A DNA stretch of 64,000 bases from Nocardioides agri (GTDB taxonomy: Bacteria > Actinomycetota > Actinomycetes > Propionibacteriales > Nocardioidaceae), in contig NZ_JACEIC010000002.1 in NCBI RefSeq assembly GCF_013778305.1, positions 375,708 through 439,707 on the forward strand. Reading direction: 5' to 3'. Below, one piece after another: positions 42,297 through 51,958 of this stretch. Within the stretch, counting starts at the first letter, position 1, and each line of letters starts with the position of its first letter. Below the pieces are notes generated by a model, which was given only the letters and a program-made list of their open reading frames with translations, did no database searches and had not been told where the DNA came from. A program made the translations under genes and the position numbers.

Positions 42297-44468
42297 TCAG
42301 GCCGACACCGCCGCGTATCCCTGCTCCGGCTCGACCACCCGCTGGCCCGTGGGCCGCGGCGGCCGCCAGGGCCACCAGACCCGGTCGCCGAGCAGCACCA
42401 GGATCGCCGGCAGCATCACCAGGCGGATCAGCGTCGCGTCGATGAGGATCGCCGCCGACAGCCCGACGCCCATCATCTTCATCTCCATCATCGAGAGCGT
42501 TGCGAAGATCGCGAAGACCGACACCATCACCGCTGCGGCGCTGGTGACCACGCCCGCGGTGTCGGCGACTCCCTGCCGCACCGCCAGCCGGGTCGGCAGG
42601 CCGCTCTCGACGTGCTCGCGGATCCTGCTGAGCACGAACACGTGGTAGTCCATCGAGAGCCCGACGAGCACCACGAGCACGAACAGCGGGATCCAGTTGA
42701 TGACGAACCCGGGGCTGGTGAAGTCCAAGGTGCCGGAGAACCAGCCCTGCTGGAAGACCAGCACGATCATCCCGAAGGCCGCGCCCACCGAGGCCAGGTT
42801 CAGCACCGTCGACACGATCGCCAGCGGGACGCTGCGGAACGTGAGCACCATGATCAGCATGGTGAGCAGCAGCACGAACCCGATGACCATCGCGAGCCGG
42901 CCCTGCTGCTTGTGGGAGAAGTCGACGTCCTCGGCGGCGCCGCCACCGACCACGTGCTCCGTGCCGTCCGGCAGGTCGCCCAGGCTGGCGGGCACCAGGT
43001 CGGCGCGCATCTCCTCGACGGCGGCAGGCACCCGGTCGTCGGTCTCGTCGTAGGGCATCCCCAGGGTGAGGACCGAGGTCCGCCCGTCGTCGGAGACCTC
43101 GACGCCGCCAGACGCGGCCACGAAGTCGCCGGTCGCTGCAGCCCGGTCGGCGAGGTCCTCGAGGGCGGCCCCGACCTGCTGCCGGTCGCCCGCGTCGGCG
43201 CGCACCACGACCCGGGCGGACGCGCCGGCGTCGGCGGGGAAGTCGGCGCTGATCGCCTTGATCGTCTGGACCTCCGGGATCGTCTGCGGCAGCGTGTCGA
43301 GGGTCGCTGAGTGCGTCTTCATCGTGAGCGCCGGGATCGCGAGGCCGATGATGACCACCGACGCGGCGAGCAGGGCGGCCAGCGGGTGCCGGATGACCGG
43401 CCCGAGCAGGCGGCTGCTGATCCCGCCGCGACCGATCCGGCGGTTGAGCCGCCACAGCAGCGGCACCCGCGGCCGGTCGGACCAGCGCCCGAGCTTGACC
43501 AGCAGCGCGGGAAGCACGGTGATCGAGCCGAGCACCGCGACCGCGACGACGAGGATCGAGGCGACCGCGAGCGAGTTGAACGTGGCGTCGCCGACGAGGA
43601 ACAGGCCGGCCATCGAGGCGATGACGGCGCCGCCGGAGACCAGGATCGAGTGGCCCGACGTCTGCGCGGCGATCTCGACCGCCTCCAGGGTGGTGCGCCC
43701 CTTGGCGCGCTCCTCGCGCTCGCGCTTGAGGTAGAAGAGCGAGTAGTCGACGCCGACGGCCATGCCGATCAGGACGATCATGCTCGACACCGACTCGTCC
43801 GCCGGCACCAGGTGCGACAGCGGCGCCATCAGGCCGATCGTCGCGGCCACGCTCGTCGCCGCGAGCAGCACCGGGATCCCGGCGGCGATGAGCGCACCGA
43901 AGGCGAGCAGCATCAGCACCAGCGTCACCGGAAGGCTGATCACCTCGGCCGAGGAGAGGTCCTCCCCCACCTGGTCGCTGATCGCCTCGTCCAGGGTGAG
44001 GTCGCCCGACTCGCGGATGTCGAGGCCGGGGTACGCCGCCGCGACGTCCTGGGTCGCGGCCACGAGCGGGGCCGGGTCCTCGCCGTCGACCTCGGCCGAG
44101 ACGAGCAGGGCGGAGCCGTCCGCGCTCGGCTGGGGGTCGCTGACCTCGACCACGCCGTCCGCCGTACGCGCCGCGTCGACGATCGCCTGCGCGGCGGCGG
44201 CACCGTCGTCGCCGAGCGCGCCCGCGCGAGCGGTGATCAGGATGTTCTCGGTGTCGGTGGGGTCGAACCCGGCCTCGGCGACCAGCGCGTCGGCGCGGCC
44301 GGACTCCCCGACCCGGTAGTCGGCGTCCGTGGTCTCCTGCGTCGGGATCGCGATCGCGAGCCCGACGGCGAACGCCACGAACGCGACCCACGCCAGGATC
44401 GCGCTCCAGGGGTGCAGAGCGCTCCATCTGGCGGCTCTCATCGGTACTGCTGTCAGCGGGTTGCCCAT
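42297..44468 (-). CDS. MMPL/RND-family membrane transporter
   Basis: A 723-residue protein with two repeats of one helix, a large outer domain and five helices. Typical MMPL signatures are 'SSMIVLIGMAVGVDYSLFYLKREREE' in the first half and 'FVLVVLVGLSMDYHVFVLSRIREH' in the second, each with the Asp-Tyr pair used for proton coupling. MMPL proteins export lipids or drugs. ATG 44468 has AGGAGA ahead of it. The gene is divergent, by 141 bp, from a two-component system that probably controls it. Confidence 0.93.
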   Translation of the reverse strand: MGNPLTAVPMRAARWSALHPWSAILAWVAFVAFAVGLAIAIPTQETTDADYRVGESGRADALVAEAGFDPTDTENILITARAGALGDDGAAAAQAIVDAARTADGVVEVSDPQPSADGSALLVSAEVDGEDPAPLVAATQDVAAAYPGLDIRESGDLTLDEAISDQVGEDLSSAEVISLPVTLVLMLLAFGALIAAGIPVLLAATSVAATIGLMAPLSHLVPADESVSSMIVLIGMAVGVDYSLFYLKREREERAKGRTTLEAVEIAAQTSGHSILVSGGAVIASMAGLFLVGDATFNSLAVASILVVAVAVLGSITVLPALLVKLGRWSDRPRVPLLWRLNRRIGRGGISSRLLGPVIRHPLAALLAASVVIIGLAIPALTMKTHSATLDTLPQTIPEVQTIKAISADFPADAGASARVVVRADAGDRQQVGAALEDLADRAAATGDFVAASGGVEVSDDGRTSVLTLGMPYDETDDRVPAAVEEMRADLVPASLGDLPDGTEHVVGGGAAEDVDFSHKQQGRLAMVIGFVLLLTMLIMVLTFRSVPLAIVSTVLNLASVGAAFGMIVLVFQQGWFSGTLDFTSPGFVINWIPLFVLVVLVGLSMDYHVFVLSRIREHVESGLPTRLAVRQGVADTAGVVTSAAAVMVSVFAIFATLSMMEMKMMGVGLSAAILIDATLIRLVMLPAILVLLGDRVWWPWRPPRPTGQRVVEPEQGYAAVSA

Positions 44469-44597
44469 GGTTCCGTCTCCTGGGGCCTCGAAGGGATCTG
44501 GTGCTTCGAGCCTTGCGTCGTACGCGCGGAAGATCACGGGCCCTGGGACCCCGACCGGGGTGGTGCCAGCACCACTGCGCGGGTCGGGTCGGCCCGA

Positions 44598-44603
44598 GAG
44601 GAT
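44598..44603 (+). promoter_or_regulatory. -10 box of leaderless GTG start (sensor kinase)
   Basis: GAGGAT, six bases (ggggtc) before GTG 44610. It is the weakest of the set, since the first consensus T is missing. Confidence 0.3.
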
Positions 44604-44609
44604 GGGGTC

Positions 44610-45761
44610 GTGGATCGCCTTCGCCTGACCGGGTACGCCGTCGCCCAGTTCGTCCTCGCCATCGTGCTCATCGTGCTGCTGGTGCTCTGGGTGGTCGGTG
44701 GCGTGCTGGTGATCGTCTGGGTCGGGCTGGGCATCCTGGCGGGCTGCCTGGTCGCGACCCGCTGGATCGCGAACCTGCACCGCGAGATGGCGGCCCGGAC
44801 GCTGGGCGAGCCGATCCCGGTCCCCTACCGACCGCTGCCCCCGGGCGGGTTCTTCCAGAAGGCGCACGTCGTGGTGGCCGACCCGATGACCTGGCGCGAC
44901 CTCGCGTGGCTGATCGTCGCGCCGGTGGTCGGCATCGTGGTGTCGCTGACCGTGATCGTGCTGCTGCTCGGCATCGTCACGGGCTTCATCTGGTGGTTCG
45001 CGACGCCGCCGCTGATGCGGGCGCGGGCGATGTTCGACCGGTACTTCCTCGCCTACAGCCGCACCGAGCGGCTCGAGCAGCGGGTGCACGACCTGACCGA
45101 GAGCCGCGCCGACGTCGTGGACCACTCGGCCGCGGAGCTGCGCCGGCTCGAGCGCGACCTGCACGACGGCGCCCAGGCCCGCCTGGTCGCGCTGTCGATG
45201 AACCTCGGCATGGCCGACGCCGCATTCGACGAGGACCCCGAGGGTGCGCGCAGGCTCGTGCAGGACGCGCGGGCGACGACCGCGGCGGCGATCGGCGACC
45301 TGCGCTCGGTGGTGCGCGGCATCCACCCACCGGTGCTGGCCGACCGCGGTCTCGGCGGCGCGGTCCAGGCGATCGCGCTGGACATGGCCGTGCCCGTGGA
45401 CGTCGACGTGCGCCTCCCGGGACGCCCGCCCGCCCCGGTCGAGTCGGCGGCCTACTTCGGCATCGCCGAGTGCCTGGCCAACATCGGCAAGCACGCCGAG
45501 GCGCAGCACGCCTGGATCACGCTCACCCACGAGGACGGCCGGCTGCGGGCGGTCGTCGGTGACGACGGGCGCGGCGGCGCCGACGCCGACGCGGGGACCG
45601 GCATGCTGGGGGTCATGCGCCGGCTGGCGGCGTTCGACGGCACGATGTCCGTGTCGAGCCCGGCCGGCGGCCCGACCCTGGTGACCCTGGAGGTTCCGTG
45701 CAGCCTGGAGAGCTCAAGCTCGTCCTCGCCGAGGACCACGCCCTCCTCCGCGCCGGACTGA
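44610..45761 (+). CDS. Membrane histidine kinase (HisKA_3, LiaS/DesK-like)
   Basis: A 383-residue protein. Two pairs of membrane helices lie in residues 8-125, with 'PIPVPYRPLPPGGFFQKAHVVVADPMTWRDLAWLI' between them. This is the 'putative sensor' type of actinobacterial kinases. The dimerisation helix has the phospho-acceptor His in 'RRLERDLHDGAQARLVALSMNLGMA'. HATPase_c shows 'ECLANIGKHAEAQHAWI' and 'VGDDGRGGADADAGTGMLGVMRRLAAFDG'. The last 21 codons are Ser-rich and overlap the response regulator by 64 bases, so its translation is tightly coupled. Confidence 0.9.
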   Translation: MDRLRLTGYAVAQFVLAIVLIVLLVLWVVGGVLVIVWVGLGILAGCLVATRWIANLHREMAARTLGEPIPVPYRPLPPGGFFQKAHVVVADPMTWRDLAWLIVAPVVGIVVSLTVIVLLLGIVTGFIWWFATPPLMRARAMFDRYFLAYSRTERLEQRVHDLTESRADVVDHSAAELRRLERDLHDGAQARLVALSMNLGMADAAFDEDPEGARRLVQDARATTAAAIGDLRSVVRGIHPPVLADRGLGGAVQAIALDMAVPVDVDVRLPGRPPAPVESAAYFGIAECLANIGKHAEAQHAWITLTHEDGRLRAVVGDDGRGGADADAGTGMLGVMRRLAAFDGTMSVSSPAGGPTLVTLEVPCSLESSSSSSPRTTPSSAPD

Positions 45762-46354
45762 TCCAGCTGCTCGAGGGCAACGGCTTCACGATCCTGCACG
45801 CGGTCGACAACGCCCCCGCACTCGACCACGCGCTGCTCGACCCCGAGGCCGACGCCGCCGTGCTCGACGTACGCCTCCCACCGACGCAGACCGACGAGGG
45901 CCTCCGGGCCGCGATCGCGGTCCGCGAGGCCCGACCGGGGTTCCCGGTGATGGTGCTCAGCCAGTACGTCGAGCAGCTCTATGCCCGCGAGCTGCTGGCC
46001 AGCGGCGTCGGGTCGGTCGGCTACCTGCTCAAGGACCGGGTCTCCGACGTCGCCGAGTTCGTCGACGGCGTACGCCGGGTCGCAGCGGGTGGCACGGTCC
46101 TCGACCCCGAGGTCGTCGCGACCGTGATGTCCCGCCGGCGCGACGAGCCGCTCGACCGGCTCACGGCGCGCGAGCGCGAGGTGCTCGGGCTGATGGCGGA
46201 GGGCCGCTCCAACGCTGCGGTCGCGGCCCACCTGCACGTCACCGAGAAGGCCGTCGCCAAGCACATCAACAGCATCTTCGTGAAGCTCGACCTGCCGCTC
46301 GACGACGACGACCACCGGCGGGTGCGGGCAGTGCTGGCCTGGCTGCGGGTCTGA
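45698..46354 (+). CDS. NarL/LuxR-type response regulator
   Basis: A 218-residue protein with receiver residues 'VLAEDHALLRAGL', the phospho-acceptor in 'DAAVLDVRLPPTQ', 'SQYVEQLYA' and 'YLLKDRV'. The LuxR domain reads 'LTAREREVLGLMAEGRSNAAVAAHLHVTEKAVAKHINSIFVKLDL'. GTG 45698 has GGAGG at good distance inside the kinase gene. Its likely target is the divergent MMPL gene. The next gene, ptsI, is convergent with no gap between the stops. Confidence 0.92.
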   Translation: MQPGELKLVLAEDHALLRAGLIQLLEGNGFTILHAVDNAPALDHALLDPEADAAVLDVRLPPTQTDEGLRAAIAVREARPGFPVMVLSQYVEQLYARELLASGVGSVGYLLKDRVSDVAEFVDGVRRVAAGGTVLDPEVVATVMSRRRDEPLDRLTAREREVLGLMAEGRSNAAVAAHLHVTEKAVAKHINSIFVKLDLPLDDDDHRRVRAVLAWLRV

Positions 46355-48034
46355 TCAGCCGAGCAGCGCCCGCACCGCGTCGCGCGCGGCGAGCGGGTCG
46401 GACGCGGCGAGCGCGGCCTCGGCGGCCTCCTCGCAGTCGTGCGACGACGCCCGCGCGAGCTGCGCGCCGACGGGGCGTACGGCGGCCGCGGCCATCGACA
46501 GCGACGTGATGCCCATGCCGACCAGCACGCAGGCCAGCAGCGGGTCGGCGGCGGCCTCGCCGCACACGCCGACCGGCTTGCCGGCGCGGCGCCCCGCCTC
46601 GGCGGTGATCGCGATCAGCTGCAGCACGGCGGGCTGCCAGGCGTCGGTGAGGTGCGCGAGGTCGGTCGCCATCCGGTCCGCCGCCATCGTGTACTGGGTG
46701 AGGTCGTTGGTGCCGATCGAGAGGAAGTCGACGACCTCGAGCATCCGGTGCGCGAGCAGGGCCGCGCTCGGCACCTCCACCATCACGCCGGGCCGCAGCC
46801 CACGGGAGCGCACCTTGTCCGCGAACTCCGCCGCCTCGGCGACCGTCGCGACCATCGGCGCCATCACCCACGCCTCGGTGCCGGTCGACGCCGCCGCCCG
46901 CTGCACCGCGTCGAGCTGGCGGTCGAGCAGCCCGGGGTTGTCGAAGGACAGTCGCAGGCCGCGGACGCCGAGCGCGGGGTTCTCCTCGCCCTCGTGCGTC
47001 GCGAACGCGACCGGCTTGTCCGAGCCCGCGTCGAGGGTGCGTACGACGACGTACCGGTCGCCGCCGAAGGGCGCCAGCACCTCGGCGTAGATGCTCGCCT
47101 GCTCGTCGACGCTCGGCTCGTCCTGGCGGTTGAGGAAGCACAGCTCCGTGCGGAACAGGCCGACGCCCTGCACGGGAGCGTCCGCCGCCGAACGCGACGA
47201 CGCGCCGTCGGCGACGTTGGCGAGGACCTTGACCGGGCGGCCGTCGGCGGTCCGACCCGGCCCGCTCCACGAGGCCAGGGCGGCACGAGCGGCGGCGTCC
47301 GCGGCGACCCGCTCCCGGGCGACCTGCTCGTCGGGGGCCGTCTCGACGGTGCCGGCGGTGCCGTCGACGAGGAGCGCGGTGCCGGGGAGGACCGTCATCG
47401 CGCCGGTCACGCCGACCACGCACGGGATGCCGAGCTGGCGGGCGATGATCGCGGTGTGGCTGGTCGGGCCGCCCCGCTCGGTCACGAGCGCGGCCACGAG
47501 CGCCGGGTCGAGGCCGGCGGTGTCGGCAGGCGCGAGGTCCTCGGCGACCAGCACGCTCGGCGCCTCCGGCACCCCGACGCCGGGCTCGGGCTCGCCCACC
47601 AGGTGGGCGGTGATCCGCAGCCCGATGTCGCGCAGGTCGGTGACCCGCTCGGCCATGAGCCCGCCCATGCCGGTGAAGACGGTGACGAACTGGTCGACAC
47701 CCGCCTGCACCGACTCGAGCAGGCCCTCACCCGCACGCAGGTGCTTGCGGACCGCGCCACGCAGCCCCTTGTCGCGGGCCAGCCCCGCACTCGCGGTCAG
47801 CACCTTCGTGGCGTCGCCGGTCACGGCGGCGGCCTTGCGGAGGAAGCCGTCGGACACCGCCTGGGCGGCCTCGTCGTACGCCACGAGCGCAGCGTCGGGG
47901 TCGGCGTAGGCAGCGCTGTCGAAGCGTGCGAGCGCCTCGGGCGAGACCTCGGCGCGCACCACGAGGGCGGGGGCGAACGCCACGCCGGGGACGACGGGCG
48001 TGCCCCGGAGGAGCGGGACTGAGCTGGTGACCAT
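46355..48034 (-). CDS. ptsI: PTS enzyme I (phosphoenolpyruvate-protein phosphotransferase)
   Basis: A 559-residue enzyme. The N-terminal domain carries the phospho-His193 in 'GGPTSHTAIIARQLGIPCVVG'. The PEP-binding barrel has 'QGVGLFRTELCFLNR', 'VVVRTLDAGSDKP', 'NPALGVRGLR', 'FLSIGTNDLTQYTMAADR' and the catalytic Cys in 'GVCGEAAADP'. It transfers phosphate from PEP to HPr. I chose ATG 48034 (VTSSVPLLRGTPVVPGVAF); longer frames lack support. It is divergent from deoR-fruK-fruA-ptsH across a 95-bp control region. Confidence 0.96.
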   Translation of the reverse strand: MVTSSVPLLRGTPVVPGVAFAPALVVRAEVSPEALARFDSAAYADPDAALVAYDEAAQAVSDGFLRKAAAVTGDATKVLTASAGLARDKGLRGAVRKHLRAGEGLLESVQAGVDQFVTVFTGMGGLMAERVTDLRDIGLRITAHLVGEPEPGVGVPEAPSVLVAEDLAPADTAGLDPALVAALVTERGGPTSHTAIIARQLGIPCVVGVTGAMTVLPGTALLVDGTAGTVETAPDEQVARERVAADAAARAALASWSGPGRTADGRPVKVLANVADGASSRSAADAPVQGVGLFRTELCFLNRQDEPSVDEQASIYAEVLAPFGGDRYVVVRTLDAGSDKPVAFATHEGEENPALGVRGLRLSFDNPGLLDRQLDAVQRAAASTGTEAWVMAPMVATVAEAAEFADKVRSRGLRPGVMVEVPSAALLAHRMLEVVDFLSIGTNDLTQYTMAADRMATDLAHLTDAWQPAVLQLIAITAEAGRRAGKPVGVCGEAAADPLLACVLVGMGITSLSMAAAAVRPVGAQLARASSHDCEEAAEAALAASDPLAARDAVRALLG

Positions 48035-48067
48035 GGACACAAGTGAACAGCCTGAGGCCTTGACAGT

Positions 48068-48095
48068 CAACACATTCGGGCGTAAAACAACACAT
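48068..48095 (+). promoter_or_regulatory. Candidate FruR/DeoR operator: CAACACAT direct repeats
   Basis: CAACACAT occurs at 48068-48075 and 48088-48095, a 20-bp period (about two helical turns). A further ACACA follows. The region is AT-rich and lies between the ptsI and deoR starts, so one regulator could control both directions. Confidence 0.55.
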
Positions 48096-48129
48096 ACACA
48101 GATTCACCAACCGAGTCACAGGAGGGTCG

Positions 48130-48903
48130 ATGAGCATGTACGCCGAGGAGCGTCAGCAGGCCATGGCGCAGCTCGTCGTCGATCGCGGCCGCGTGTCGGT
48201 GAACCAGATCGCCGAGCAGTTCGACGTCACGACCGAGACCGTGCGCCGCGACCTCTCCGCGCTCGAGCGGATCGGCCTGGTCCGCCGGGTGCACGGGGGC
48301 GCCGTGCCCGCGTCCGCGCTCGCCGTGATCGAGGCCGGGCTCGGCGAGCGCGACCGGTCGAACACCGAGGCGAAGGACCGGATCGCCGACGCGGCGCTCG
48401 ACCTCCTCCCGGCCGCGGACGGGACCGTGCTGCTCGACGCCGGCTCCACGACCGGGCGGCTGGCCCGGCAGCTCCCGCGCGACCTCCGGGTCACCGTCGT
48501 CACGCACGCGGTCCCGGTCGCCGCCAGGCTGGCCGGCAGCCCCAACGTCGACCTGCACCTGCTCCCCGGACGTGTCCGGCCGGCCACGCAGGCGGCGGTC
48601 GGCGCGGACACCGTGGTCGCGCTCGACCGGATCCGCGCCGACGTCGCCTTCCTCGGCACCAACGGCCTGAGCATCGGCCACGGGCTGTCGACCCCGGACC
48701 GCGACGAGGCCGCGACCAAGCGCGCGATGGTCAGCGCCGCCCGTCGCGTCGTGTGCCTCGCCGACTCGAGCAAGGTCGGCACCGAGGCGCCCATCCGGTT
48801 CGCCGAGCTCGGCGAGGTCGACGTGCTGGTCACGGACGCCGGCATCGCCGACGCCGACCGTCGCGCCCTGGAGCGCGCCGGCGTCGAGGTCGTGGTCGCA
48901 TGA
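48130..48903 (+). CDS. DeoR-family repressor of the fructose PTS operon
   Basis: A 257-residue protein. The N-terminal DeoR helix-turn-helix reads 'RQQAMAQLVVDRGRVSVNQIAEQFDVTTETVRRDLSALE' (residues 8-46). The C-terminal sugar-phosphate domain has 'LLDAGSTTGRLARQL', 'FLGTNGLS' and 'VVCLADSSKVGTEAPIRFA'. It is FruR-like: position as first gene before fruK indicates that it senses fructose-1-phosphate or a related ester (inference). GGAGG precedes ATG 48130. Its stop overlaps the fruK start (ATGA). Confidence 0.92.
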   Translation: MSMYAEERQQAMAQLVVDRGRVSVNQIAEQFDVTTETVRRDLSALERIGLVRRVHGGAVPASALAVIEAGLGERDRSNTEAKDRIADAALDLLPAADGTVLLDAGSTTGRLARQLPRDLRVTVVTHAVPVAARLAGSPNVDLHLLPGRVRPATQAAVGADTVVALDRIRADVAFLGTNGLSIGHGLSTPDRDEAATKRAMVSAARRVVCLADSSKVGTEAPIRFAELGEVDVLVTDAGIADADRRALERAGVEVVVA

Positions 48904-49874
48904 TCCTCACCCTGACCCCCAACCCGAGCCACGACCGCACGGCCGCGCTCGGCGGCGTGCTCGAGCGAGGCGCGGTGATCCGCGTCGAGTCGGTGACCTC
49001 CCAGGCCGGCGGCAAGGGCGTCAACATCTCCCGCGCCGCGGTCTCCGCCGGCATCCCGTCGGTCGCGGTGCTCCCCGCCGACCCCGACGACCCGTTCGTG
49101 CACGAGCTGCTGACCGCCGGCATCGACTGCCGCCCGGTGCCGACGACCGGCGCGGTGCGGATCAACCTGACGATCAGCGAGCCCGACGGCACCACCACCA
49201 AGCTCAACAGCCCCGGCCCGACGGTCAGCCCCGACGTGCTCGCGGCGCTGACCGAGTCGCTGCGCGTCCGGGCCGGCAGCGCCCGCTGGGTGGTGCTCGC
49301 GGGCTCGCTGCCGCCGGGCGCGCCCGTCGGGTGGTACGCCGAGCTCGTGGCCGTGCTGCGGACCACCGGTGCCCGGATCGCCGTCGACACCAGCGACGGC
49401 CCCCTCCGGGCGCTCGTCGACGGCCTCGACGTGGCCGCACCGCACCTGATGAAGCCGAACGGCGAGGAGCTCGCGTCCCTGACCGGTGACCTGGCCGGCG
49501 GCCTGAGCGGCGACGCCCTCGAGGCGGACCCGGTCGCTGCCGCCCGAGCCGCCGCGGTCCTCGTCGACCGCGGGGTCGAGAGCGTGCTCGCCACGCTCGG
49601 TCCGCACGGCGCCGTCCTCGTCAACGCCGACGGCGCCTGGCACGCCGTACCCCCGGCCACCACCGTGGTCAGCACGGTCGGCGCCGGCGACTCCAGCCTC
49701 TTCGGCTACCTCCTGGGGGACCTGCGCCAGCACGACCCCGCCCACCGACTCGCGCTCGCCGTCGCCTACGGCGCTGCCGCCGCCGGACTACCCGGCACGA
49801 CCATTCCGCAACCTCATCAGGTACGCCCCGAGCTCGTCACGGTGCGCGCCCTCGACCTCACCCCGGGAGGGTGA
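48900..49874 (+). CDS. fruK: 1-phosphofructokinase
   Basis: A 324-residue PfkB-family kinase. The substrate motif is 'TLTPNPSHDRT' (usually NPALD), then 'QAGGKGVNISRAA' and the C-terminal anion hole/catalytic base 'VSTVGAGDSSLFGYLLGDL' (GAGD). It phosphorylates fructose-1-phosphate to fructose-1,6-bisphosphate after PTS uptake. It is coupled to deoR upstream by ATGA and to fruA downstream with a one-base gap. Confidence 0.93.
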   Translation: MILTLTPNPSHDRTAALGGVLERGAVIRVESVTSQAGGKGVNISRAAVSAGIPSVAVLPADPDDPFVHELLTAGIDCRPVPTTGAVRINLTISEPDGTTTKLNSPGPTVSPDVLAALTESLRVRAGSARWVVLAGSLPPGAPVGWYAELVAVLRTTGARIAVDTSDGPLRALVDGLDVAAPHLMKPNGEELASLTGDLAGGLSGDALEADPVAAARAAAVLVDRGVESVLATLGPHGAVLVNADGAWHAVPPATTVVSTVGAGDSSLFGYLLGDLRQHDPAHRLALAVAYGAAAAGLPGTTIPQPHQVRPELVTVRALDLTPGG

Positions 49875-49875
49875 C

Positions 49876-51948
49876 ATGACCGACCTCATCAACGCGGGGC
49901 TGGTGCGCCTCGACGCCGACCTCGGCTCCGACAAGCACGACGTGATCCGGGCGCTCGCGCGGGTCGTCGGCGACGCCGGCCGCGCGACCGACGTGGACCA
50001 GCTCGTCGAGGACGCGTTCGCCCGCGAGGCGACGTCCGCGACCGGACTGCCCGGCGGCATCGCGATCCCCCACTGCCGGACGGCAGGGGTCGCCGAGCCG
50101 GTGCTCGCCTTCGCCCGGCTCACCCCCGCGGTGGACTTCGGCGCCAAGGACGGCCCCGCCGACATCGTGTTCCTGATCTGCGCACCGGCCGGTGGCGACA
50201 ACACCCACCTCCAGCTGCTGACCAAGCTGGCCCGGTCCCTGGTGAAGCCGGCGTTCACCGACGCGCTGCGCAGCGCGCAGACGCCCGAGGAGGTGGCCGA
50301 GCTGGTCACGGACGTGGTGGGCTCCACTCCCCCGGCGGCGGCCGCCGCCGCTCCCGCGGCACCCGCGGCCCGTCGCCGCCTGGTCGCCGTCACTGCCTGC
50401 CCGACCGGGATCGCACACACCTACATGGCCGCCGAGGCCCTCGAGGCCGCCGCCGAGCGCGCCGGGGTCGACCTGGCCGTCGAGACGCAGGGGTCGGCCG
50501 GCGCGAAGCCGCTGACCAAGGACACGATCACGCAGGCGGAGGCCGTGATCTTCGCGGTCGACGTCGGTGTGCGCGACCGGAGCCGGTTCGCCGGCAAGCC
50601 GCTGGTCTCCTCGGGCGTGAAGCGCCCGTTCGACCAAGCCGACCAGATGATCGCCGAGGCGCTCGCGGCCGTCGACGACCCGAACGCCGCTCGTGTCGAG
50701 GGCACCGGCGGCGGTGCGGGCGACGGGGCCGGCGACTCCACGGGCGGCTCCGGCGAGAGCTGGGGCGGACGCACCCGCCGCGTGCTGATGACCGGCGTGT
50801 CCTACATGATCCCGTTCGTCGCGGCCGGCGGCCTGCTGATCGCGCTGTCGTTCCTCCTGGGCGGCTACGAGATCGTCGGGCCGTACGGCGACATCGCGGT
50901 CAACAACTCGATCTTCGACCTGCCCGACCCGCAGGCGCTCGGTCTGGAGCACGCGCTGTTCGGCTCCGGCCTCGCCGCCTACATCGGCGCGCTCTTCTTC
51001 ATCATCGGCAAGACCGCCTTCATGCTGTTCATCCCTGCGCTGGCCGGCTACATCGCCTACGCGATCGCCGACCGGCCCGGCATCGCACCCGGCTTCGTGA
51101 TGGGTGGCCTGGCCGGCAACATCTTCAACGTGCAGACCTCCGCCGACCCGCCGGTCGCGATGCCCGTCACCGGCTTCATCGGCGCGATCATCGGCGGCGT
51201 CCTCGCCGGACTCGTCGCCCACTGGATCGGTGGCTGGAAGGTGCCGACCTGGGCGCGCGGCCTGATGCCGGTGATGGTGATCCCGCTCTTCACCTCGATC
51301 ATCGTCGGCCTGCTGATGATCATCGTCTTCGGCCGGCCGATCGCCTGGCTGATGGACCAACTGACCGAGGGCCTCAACAACCTCAGCGGCGGCTCGGCGG
51401 TCATCCTCGGCGTGATCCTCGGCCTGATGATGGCCTTCGACATGGGCGGCCCGCTCAACAAGGTGGCCTACAGCTTCGCCGCGGCCGGCGTCGGCGCCGC
51501 GGGCGCGGCGAGCGACTCCCCGGAGCTGAAGATCATGGCCGCGGTGATGCTCGCCGGCATGGTGCCCCCGCTGGCGCTCGCCCTGGCGACCGTGCTGCGA
51601 CCGCGCCTGTTCACGACCGCCGAGGACGAGAACGGCAAGGCGGGCTGGGCGCTCGGACTGTCGTTCATCACCGAGGGCGCCATCCCCTTCGCCGCGGCCG
51701 ACCCGTTCCGCGTGATCCCGGCGATCATGCTGGGCTCGGCCGTCACCGGCGGGCTGTCGATGGCGCTGGACGTCGCGGTGCGGGCCCCGCACGGCGGCAT
51801 CTTCGTGCTCTTCGCGGTGCACAACATCCTCGGCTACTTCATCGCGCTGATCGCCGGCACCGTCGTCGGTGCGGTCGCGGTGATCGCGCTCAAGTCCTTC
51901 GGTCGCACCCCGGCCGAGTCCACCGATCCCGCGCTCGTCGCGGTCTGA
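49876..51948 (+). CDS. fruA: Fructose PTS permease EIIABC
   Basis: A 690-residue protein with domain order A-B-C. EIIA (1-148) has the phospho-His in 'GGIAIPHCR'. EIIB (about 155-255) has the phospho-Cys in 'LVAVTACPTGIAHTYMAAEAL'. EIIC (about 290-680) holds eight to ten helices, 'GVSYMIPFVAAGGLLIALSFLLGG', 'FVMGGLAGNIF' and 'FITEGAIPFAAADP'. It imports fructose as fructose-1-phosphate. Ala/Pro-rich and Gly-rich linkers join the domains. GGGAGGGTGAC precedes ATG 49876. Confidence 0.96.
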   Translation: MTDLINAGLVRLDADLGSDKHDVIRALARVVGDAGRATDVDQLVEDAFAREATSATGLPGGIAIPHCRTAGVAEPVLAFARLTPAVDFGAKDGPADIVFLICAPAGGDNTHLQLLTKLARSLVKPAFTDALRSAQTPEEVAELVTDVVGSTPPAAAAAAPAAPAARRRLVAVTACPTGIAHTYMAAEALEAAAERAGVDLAVETQGSAGAKPLTKDTITQAEAVIFAVDVGVRDRSRFAGKPLVSSGVKRPFDQADQMIAEALAAVDDPNAARVEGTGGGAGDGAGDSTGGSGESWGGRTRRVLMTGVSYMIPFVAAGGLLIALSFLLGGYEIVGPYGDIAVNNSIFDLPDPQALGLEHALFGSGLAAYIGALFFIIGKTAFMLFIPALAGYIAYAIADRPGIAPGFVMGGLAGNIFNVQTSADPPVAMPVTGFIGAIIGGVLAGLVAHWIGGWKVPTWARGLMPVMVIPLFTSIIVGLLMIIVFGRPIAWLMDQLTEGLNNLSGGSAVILGVILGLMMAFDMGGPLNKVAYSFAAAGVGAAGAASDSPELKIMAAVMLAGMVPPLALALATVLRPRLFTTAEDENGKAGWALGLSFITEGAIPFAAADPFRVIPAIMLGSAVTGGLSMALDVAVRAPHGGIFVLFAVHNILGYFIALIAGTVVGAVAVIALKSFGRTPAESTDPALVAV

Positions 51949-51958
51949 GGAGAAACCC

